Source: an uncultured Pseudoxanthomonas sp.
GTDB taxonomy: Bacteria > Pseudomonadota > Gammaproteobacteria > Xanthomonadales > Xanthomonadaceae
Length of the DNA: 64,000 nucleotides
NCBI RefSeq assembly: GCF_946886695.1
Contig: NZ_CAMPJD010000015.1
Span: 1-64,000 of the forward strand
Reading direction: 5' to 3'
How positions within the stretch are numbered: position 1 is the first letter of the stretch; each line of letters starts with the position of its first letter. The position numbers and the translations under genes are program-made. The notes beneath the pieces were generated by a model. It was given only the letters and a program-made list of their open reading frames with translations, searched no databases and had not been told where the DNA came from. Positions 59,591-64,000 of this stretch are shown here, piece by piece.

Positions 59591-60067
59591 TCAGCGCAGT
59601 ACCACGCGACCGTTCTGGATACGCACGTAAGTGTTCTCGCGGATGCCACCCAGATCGCGCTGGCTGATCGTGACGCGGCGACCGTCATCCATCCGCACGG
59701 TCACGTTGTAGGTTTCGCCGGTGGTGCGGTTCTGGATGGCGTTGCCTGCGGCCGCACCGGCGACGGCGCCGGCCACGGTGGACACATTCTTGTTGCCTTC
59801 ACTACCGCCGGTGCGATCGGAAATCTGGCGGCCGGCGACCGCGCCGACGATACCGCCCAATACCGCGCCGGTGGCGGACGGCGCGCTGCGGCCCGACGAC
59901 ACGACATCGATGCGTTCGACGATGCCGCAATCCGCGCAGTACCGGTTGGCGGGGGCAGTGTTGCTGTAACCGCCGCCATAACCGCTGCCGTAGCCCGGCG
60001 AAGTGCTGGCGCAGCCGGCGAGCGCGACGGTGGCGGTCAGGCCGATGACGAGCAGGCGCATGTTCAT
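59591..60067 (-). CDS. Glycine-zipper lipoprotein (SlyB-like)
   Basis: 158 residues from the ATG at 60067 behind AGGAGA. Lipoprotein signal (LLVIGLTATVALAGCAS), a Gly/Tyr-rich spacer (PGYGSGYGGGYS), CADCG, then a glycine zipper (GAVLGGIVGAVAGRQISD and AGAVAGAAAGNAIQN). The C-terminal part (TYNVTVRMDDGRRVTISQRDL) resembles the SlyB/Pcp family of outer-membrane envelope-stabilising lipoproteins. The gene is induced by envelope stress in relatives; here no regulatory site was found. Confidence 0.9.
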   Translation of the reverse strand: MNMRLLVIGLTATVALAGCASTSPGYGSGYGGGYSNTAPANRYCADCGIVERIDVVSSGRSAPSATGAVLGGIVGAVAGRQISDRTGGSEGNKNVSTVAGAVAGAAAGNAIQNRTTGETYNVTVRMDDGRRVTISQRDLGGIRENTYVRIQNGRVVLR

Positions 60068-60149
60068 GGAAATCTCCTGTGGATGGCCGGCCCCGCGTGG
60101 TGATGGGGCCGTTCGATGGCCATGCTCCACAGCATCGCGTGAACATGAT

Positions 60150-60181
60150 GAGAACCGGGCCGCATGAGCGGCCCGGTTCTC
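60150..60181 (-). terminator. Strong hairpin after the cytochrome gene
   Basis: GAGAACCGGGCCGC-ATGA-GCGGCCCGGTTCTC: perfect 14-bp stem, no T-run. It lies between the cytochrome stop and the lipoprotein start and could end or protect the cytochrome transcript. Confidence 0.5.
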
Positions 60182-60209
60182 AGTTGCGATTCAGACGCCG
60201 GCCGTGCGA

Positions 60210-60650
60210 TTAGCCGCGGAAGTCCTGGTGGCAGGCTTTGCAATCCGTGCCGATCTTCTCCACCACCGCCCCGGCGGCGACGCAGTCGGTCGGCGGCGCA
60301 TTCAGGGCGGCGTCGAGGTCTGCCCGCAACTGGCTGGTGTGGGTCTTGAAGCGCGAGTCGTCGGCCAGGCCCGGGAAAGCGACCTCCAGGTCGTTGGCGA
60401 TCGCCCGCAGCGTGCGTACGTGCGGAATCGTGTCGGTCGCGGCGCAACGATTCTGCTTCACCTTGTCCGACAATTGCCCGGAGTGCTTGGCCATCACGTG
60501 CATCACCGCGTGCGGGAATGGATCCTGTCGTGCCTGCAACGCACGCATCGCCATCACCGTGCAGACGGCGCCCACCACCAGGCCGATCAGGAACAGGAAC
60601 AGGTAACGTGAGGCGGCGGAAGGCTTCTTGATCTCGGGCTGGCTGGCCAT
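60210..60650 (-). CDS. Membrane-anchored c-type cytochrome (cytochrome c'-like)
   Basis: 146 residues. One N-terminal span (YLFLFLIGLVVGAVCTVMAM) anchors a helical domain with a haem-attachment motif at the extreme C-terminus, GTDCKACHQDFRG (C137, C140, H141), as in cytochrome c'/c556 four-helix bundles. Two more Cys (NRCAATD, TDCVAAG) might form a disulfide. Haem would be attached by the CcmA-I system encoded at 30-37 kb. Likely a small periplasmic electron carrier or gas-binding protein. Confidence 0.82.
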   Translation of the reverse strand: MASQPEIKKPSAASRYLFLFLIGLVVGAVCTVMAMRALQARQDPFPHAVMHVMAKHSGQLSDKVKQNRCAATDTIPHVRTLRAIANDLEVAFPGLADDSRFKTHTSQLRADLDAALNAPPTDCVAAGAVVEKIGTDCKACHQDFRG

Positions 60651-60726
60651 GCGGCGGGCTCCATGTGGTTGACGCCGCGATGGTACGACGTGCGTCACGG
60701 TTCGCGCCACGCTTTAAACTGGTGAC

Positions 60727-61524
60727 ATGAAGAAAGAACTCAAGGATCGCTTCGGCGGCATCGACCGGCTGTACGGCGTGGGGGCGGTGACCCGCCATGC
60801 CGCTGCGCGCGTGGCGGTGGTCGGCATGGGTGGCGTGGGCTCGTGGGTGGTGGAAGCGCTGGCGCGCTCGGGCGTGGGTCATCTGACGCTGATCGACGCG
60901 GACGACATCTGCGTGTCGAACACCAACCGGCAATTGCCGGCATTGGAGGGTCAATACGGTCGCAACAAGGCCGAGGCGATGGCGGAACGCTGCCGCGCGA
61001 TCAATCCGCTGATCGACGTGGACGTCGTGCCGCAGTTCCTGACCAGCGCCAACATGGTCGAACTGCTTGACCGGGACTTCGATCTGGTGCTCGACGCCTG
61101 CGACAGTTTCCGGGTGAAGGTGGAGATGATCGCGAGGTGCCGCCGCCGCAAACTGCCCATCGTGGTTTCCGGATCGGCGGGCGGGCGTACCGACCCCACC
61201 CAGATCCGTCTGCGCGACCTGTCGCGTACCGAACACGATGCGCTGCTCGCACTGGTGCGCAAGAAGCTGCGTGCCGAGTTCAACTTCCCGAAGAACCGCG
61301 ACCGCTATTTCGGCGTACAGGCTGTGTACTCGCTGGAGAACGTCAAGTATCCGCAGGCCGATGGCTCCGTCTGCGGCCTGCGCCCGCAACTGGGTGCGGA
61401 TGCCGCACTCAAACTCGACTGCGGCGTCGGCCTGGGAGCGGCGACGCACATCACCGGCGCGTTCGCGTTCGCCATGGTGGGCAAGGCGCTGGAGCTGCTG
61501 GCCAAGCCCCGCAAAGCCCCGTAG
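60727..61524 (+). CDS. tcdA: tRNA threonylcarbamoyladenosine dehydratase (TcdA/CsdL)
   Basis: 265 residues. E1-like ThiF/MoeB fold: RFGGIDRLYGVGAV at the start, nucleotide motif VAVVGMGGVGSWVVEALARSGVG (about residues 30-50), LTLIDADDICVSNTNRQ and VLDACDSFRVKVEMI. It activates t6A37 of tRNA with ATP to the cyclic ct6A form. Arginine finger and dimer regions appear intact. It diverges from the cytochrome gene. Confidence 0.93.
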   Translation: MKKELKDRFGGIDRLYGVGAVTRHAAARVAVVGMGGVGSWVVEALARSGVGHLTLIDADDICVSNTNRQLPALEGQYGRNKAEAMAERCRAINPLIDVDVVPQFLTSANMVELLDRDFDLVLDACDSFRVKVEMIARCRRRKLPIVVSGSAGGRTDPTQIRLRDLSRTEHDALLALVRKKLRAEFNFPKNRDRYFGVQAVYSLENVKYPQADGSVCGLRPQLGADAALKLDCGVGLGAATHITGAFAFAMVGKALELLAKPRKAP

Positions 61525-61533
61525 GCGCGCCTA

Positions 61534-62298
61534 CTACGCGGGTAGCCCGAACAGTCGCTCGGCGTTGCGCGTCGTCGCCGCTGCGATATCGCCCGGCGAA
61601 GCGCGACGCAGTTCTGCAATGGCATCGCGCACCACGGTCAGCCGCGACGGTTCGTTGCGTTGTCCACGGATGCCGGCATCAGGCTGGTCCGGCGCATCCG
61701 TTTCCAGTAGCAGGAAATCGAGCGGCATCGTGCGGGCGAGCGTGCGCAGGCGATTCGCGCGCTCGTAGGTTACCGGTCCGCCGAGTCCGATCAGGACGCC
61801 CAGCTGCCACAGCTGGCGTGCCTGTTCCGGACTGCCTGAAAAGCTGTGCACCACGCCACGCAGGCCGCCCACGCGCTTGAACGACGCGATCACCGCATCG
61901 ACTGCGCGGCGCGCATGCACGATCACCGGCAGGTCGAACTCGCGCGCCAGGTGCAGCTGCCCATCGAAGTAGCGCTGCTGATCGTCCGCATCGAGGCCTT
62001 CCACGAAGAAGTCCAGGCCGCACTCGCCGACGGCTACGGGCCGTTCGCGCTCGATCCATTGGCGCAGTTCGCCCAAGTGCGCGGGCTGGTGTTCGGCCAG
62101 GTACATCGGGTGGAGTCCATAGGCCGGGAACAGGCCTGGATCAAGCGCGCAGACATCACGCAGCCTGGACCAACTGTTCGCCGCCACCGCGGGTACGATC
62201 TGCCGGGTGACGCCCGTCGCGCGTGCGCGCGCCAGCACCGCGTCACGGTCCGGATCGAATTCCGGCGCGTCGAAATGACTGTGGCTGTCGACCAGCAT
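61534..62298 (-). CDS. tatD: TatD-family metal-dependent hydrolase
   Basis: 254 residues from the ATG at 62298; a TTG nine bases earlier overlaps the upstream stop. Metal ligands of the TatD family are present: VDSHSHFDAPEF, GECGLDFF, HARRAVDAV, VVHSFSGS and LLLETDAPDQP. Such enzymes are Mg/Mn-dependent nucleases acting in DNA degradation or repair. It is probably co-transcribed with the DUF6116 gene. Confidence 0.92.
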   Translation of the reverse strand: MLVDSHSHFDAPEFDPDRDAVLARARATGVTRQIVPAVAANSWSRLRDVCALDPGLFPAYGLHPMYLAEHQPAHLGELRQWIERERPVAVGECGLDFFVEGLDADDQQRYFDGQLHLAREFDLPVIVHARRAVDAVIASFKRVGGLRGVVHSFSGSPEQARQLWQLGVLIGLGGPVTYERANRLRTLARTMPLDFLLLETDAPDQPDAGIRGQRNEPSRLTVVRDAIAELRRASPGDIAAATTRNAERLFGLPA

Positions 62299-62303
62299 CT
62301 CGA

Positions 62304-62522
62304 TCAATGCTTCGAAGGTTCGATCGTCTTTGGTGGGTCCTTGCGCCGTTTCCAGTTGGCCAGCAACAACGTGCCGAGGCCGAACAGGATTTCATCAACG
62401 AACGGGAACGGATCAGGCAGGACCAGGGTGACCATGAAGAGCGCAGCGGTGATCTTGAACAGCGTGGGGTAACGCAGCTTTCGCGCCCAGTCGAGCAGGG
62501 GCAGCAACAGGGGATTGGGCAT
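62304..62522 (-). CDS. DUF6116 family small membrane protein
   Basis: 72 residues. MPNPLLLPLLDWARKLRYPTLFKITAALFMVTLVLPDPFPFVDEILFGLGTLLLANWK, given here only in outline, is the DUF6116 pattern: a PFPFVDEI turn between two membrane spans. The end overlaps the tatD start region, so the pair is coupled. No function is known. Confidence 0.88.
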   Translation of the reverse strand: MPNPLLLPLLDWARKLRYPTLFKITAALFMVTLVLPDPFPFVDEILFGLGTLLLANWKRRKDPPKTIEPSKH

Positions 62523-62696
62523 GGTGGTGAAGGCTCTTGGCGGTATGGAACGGGCATCACGCTAGCATGATCGGCGCGTGGTGGAAGCGTTCACTTTTCG
62601 TTGGTTTTCGTGCCCATGAGCGGGTACTTTGTTCAGGTTGGCAATGGTGCAATGATGGCCAATGTGAATCGGGCGCCGCCCGACCTGGAGCCAGCG

Positions 62697-63512
62697 ATGA
62701 AGAGCAATACAACAACCATTCTGGTCGCCGTCGGCGCGCTGCTGGTGGGTGCCGTGGCCACTGCCGCCTTCCTCAAGGGCGACGAAAAGGGCGCTGCCGG
62801 TCAGGGCGAACTGGCGACAAATGCAGATGGCACGTTGATCGCCGACGATGCCGCGGCGACCGACAACGAAATCCCGATGGGCACACTTCAGTACGCCACC
62901 GTCGTGAAGGCCGATCCGGTGACCAGTTCGGAGAAGCTGTACGCCACGGTGATTGGCACCGAACCCGTGCGTGAAACCACCACCACCAGCATGCCGCGGG
63001 AAGTCTGCGAGGACGTGGTGGTGCAGGAGCGTGCGCCTGAGCGCGACGGCAATGTCGGCGGCACGGTGGCCGGCGCGGTGATCGGTGGTCTGCTGGGCAA
63101 CCAGGTGGGCAGTGGCAGCGGCAAGAAGGCCGCCACTGTCGCGGGCGCCGTCGCGGGCGGCGCCATCGGCAACCAGGTGGACAAGCGCCACGTGGGTGGC
63201 AAGGTCGTCAACCGCACCGAACGGCAGTGCCACACCGAGAATGCGACCTCCGAGTCCTCGCGTGTGACCGGCTACAACGTGACCTACCGCAATCCGGATG
63301 GCACCACCGGCACCATGCGCATGGACAGCAAGCCGGGTACCCGCATCGCCATGGGCACCACCGACAAAGTCATCGGTTATGACGTGACCTACCGCTTCGA
63401 GGGTCAGGACAAGACCATCCGGATGGACCAGAAGCCGGGCGAACGCCTGCCGGTGATCGATGGCCAGGTCGTGACCCAGACCGCCAGCGTGGACACGCCT
63501 GAGCAGGGCTGA
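62697..63512 (+). CDS. Glycine-zipper 2TM domain protein
   Basis: 271 residues from the ATG at 62697; upstream in-frame codons are unlikely to be used. An N-terminal anchor (TTTILVAVGALLVGAVATAAFL) leads to a periplasmic part with the conserved YATVVKADPV, SREVCEDVVVQERAPE (in part) and a glycine zipper (GTVAGAVIGGLLGNQVGSGSG, VAGAVAGGAIGNQVDK, shown in parts), then two YNVTYRNPDGTTGTMRMD-like repeats. This is the YMGG/2TM glycine-zipper group, cell-envelope proteins of unclear role. A hairpin follows the gene. Confidence 0.87.
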   Translation: MKSNTTTILVAVGALLVGAVATAAFLKGDEKGAAGQGELATNADGTLIADDAAATDNEIPMGTLQYATVVKADPVTSSEKLYATVIGTEPVRETTTTSMPREVCEDVVVQERAPERDGNVGGTVAGAVIGGLLGNQVGSGSGKKAATVAGAVAGGAIGNQVDKRHVGGKVVNRTERQCHTENATSESSRVTGYNVTYRNPDGTTGTMRMDSKPGTRIAMGTTDKVIGYDVTYRFEGQDKTIRMDQKPGERLPVIDGQVVTQTASVDTPEQG

Positions 63513-63557
63513 AGCCGGGGTCCCCGCCTGGACCTGCGTTTCAACGTGGCACCCCTC

Positions 63558-63582
63558 GAAGGCCGGCGTTTCGCCGGCCTTC
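63558..63582 (+). terminator. Putative terminator
   Basis: GAAGGCCGGCG-TTT-CGCCGGCCTTC: perfect 11-bp stem, followed by GCTTT, a weak T-run. Confidence 0.65.
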
Positions 63583-63660
63583 GCTTTGCGGACTGGCGCT
63601 TACCGGCGCGGAAGCCACCGCATACAATCGCCGGATACCTCAAACGCCGGTTGAAACACG

Positions 63661-64000
63661 ATGGCTCTGAACCCGTACGACCTGTTCGATGTCCGTTCCC
63701 TGCTGAGCGAAGAAGAACGTGCCGTGCAGGACGCGGTGGCCCGCTTCACCGACGAACGGGTGCGTCCGATCATCGGCGACGCCTTCGACCAGGGCCGGTT
63801 CCCGAAGGAACTGGTGCCCGAGATCGCCGAACTCGGCCTGCTGGGCTCCTCGCTGCCAGAGAAGTACGGCTGCGCCGGCCTCAACGCGGTCAGCTACGGC
63901 CTGATCTGCCAGGAGCTGGAGCGCGGCGACAGCGGCATCCGCAGCTTCGTCAGCGTGCAGTCCTCGCTGTGCATGTATCCCATCTATGCCTACGGCAGTG
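63661..64000 (+). CDS. gcdH: Glutaryl-CoA dehydrogenase, N-terminal part
   Basis: 113 residues up to the window end. The acyl-CoA dehydrogenase N-terminal domain is clear: LSEEERAVQDAVARFTDERVRPII, LGLLGSSLPEKYGCAGLNAVSYGLICQELERGDSGIRSFVSVQSSLCMYPIYAYGS (in part). The DSGxRSxxSVQSSLxMYPIxxYGS pattern marks glutaryl-CoA dehydrogenases, which convert glutaryl-CoA to crotonyl-CoA in lysine and tryptophan breakdown. The catalytic Glu lies beyond the window. Confidence 0.9.
   Translation, partial: MALNPYDLFDVRSLLSEEERAVQDAVARFTDERVRPIIGDAFDQGRFPKELVPEIAELGLLGSSLPEKYGCAGLNAVSYGLICQELERGDSGIRSFVSVQSSLCMYPIYAYGS

Noticed and set aside
1..64000. CRISPR arrays, cas genes, rRNA, complete insertion sequences and prophage structural genes
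   Set aside because: None was recognised on either strand; only one tRNA and short palindromic repeats were found.

Overview
The window is chromosomal DNA of a GC-rich gammaproteobacterium, most likely a member of the Xanthomonadaceae (Pseudoxanthomonas/Lysobacter-like; the genus cannot be fixed from sequence alone). This rests on a class III phaEC pair, a MetX-like acyltransferase of the Xanthomonadales type, a complete ccmABCDEFGHI cluster, DUF6116 and DUF3293 genes, and several families of short palindromic intergenic repeats of the kind common in this family.

Layout. 1-4.3 kb: end of pssA, the phaE-phaC operon (PHA synthase) and small envelope genes. 4.4-16.5 kb: small metabolic and regulatory genes, including a FAD oxidoreductase, a TetR regulator divergent from a secreted amidohydrolase, two GFA-family genes, an HD-GYP phosphodiesterase, a PAS histidine kinase with a single-domain response regulator, a Rof-like gene, and an AraC-VOC-YciI module. 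16.5-27.3 kb: an accessory-looking zone ending at the 3' side of tRNA-Leu(CAA), with an arr rifampicin ADP-ribosyltransferase, a NarL-type response regulator with a 7TM histidine kinase, a large YadA-like trimeric adhesin, several unrecognised genes, a decayed gene and dense repeats. 27.4-37.3 kb: cysteine dioxygenase, the metX-like gene and the ccm cluster, all on the minus strand. 37.3-44.2 kb: methionine aminotransferase, omega-amidase, a ~480-bp hairpin-rich palindromic element, a hotdog thioesterase, a soluble sugar dehydrogenase and an ABC exporter. 44.5-51 kb: RND efflux adaptor and pump, with a LytS/LytTR two-component pair upstream on the same strand. 51-64 kb: TRIC channel, SigJ-like ECF sigma factor with an AhpD-like partner, class I fumarase, GST, sterol desaturase-like enzyme, outer-membrane phospholipase A with arsC, cold-shock protein, glycine-zipper proteins, a membrane-anchored c-type cytochrome, tcdA, tatD and the start of a glutaryl-CoA dehydrogenase.

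How the genes fit together. The ccm genes make the haem-attachment machinery that the CxxCH cytochrome near 60.4 kb needs. metX, cysteine dioxygenase, the YbdL-type aminotransferase and the YafV-type amidase all belong to sulfur amino-acid metabolism or salvage. PhaE carries a long Lys/Ala/Pro tail like that of histone H1/PhaF, suggesting a granule-DNA link. Many intergenic spaces are filled by paired inverted repeats, of at least six families.

The most unusual points are the PhaE tail, a three-copy 7-bp repeat that shifts the frame of one GFA gene, the 34-residue and 26-residue repeat architecture of the adhesin, a two-copy repeat unit that joins promoter-like boxes to a terminator, and the 480-bp structured element.
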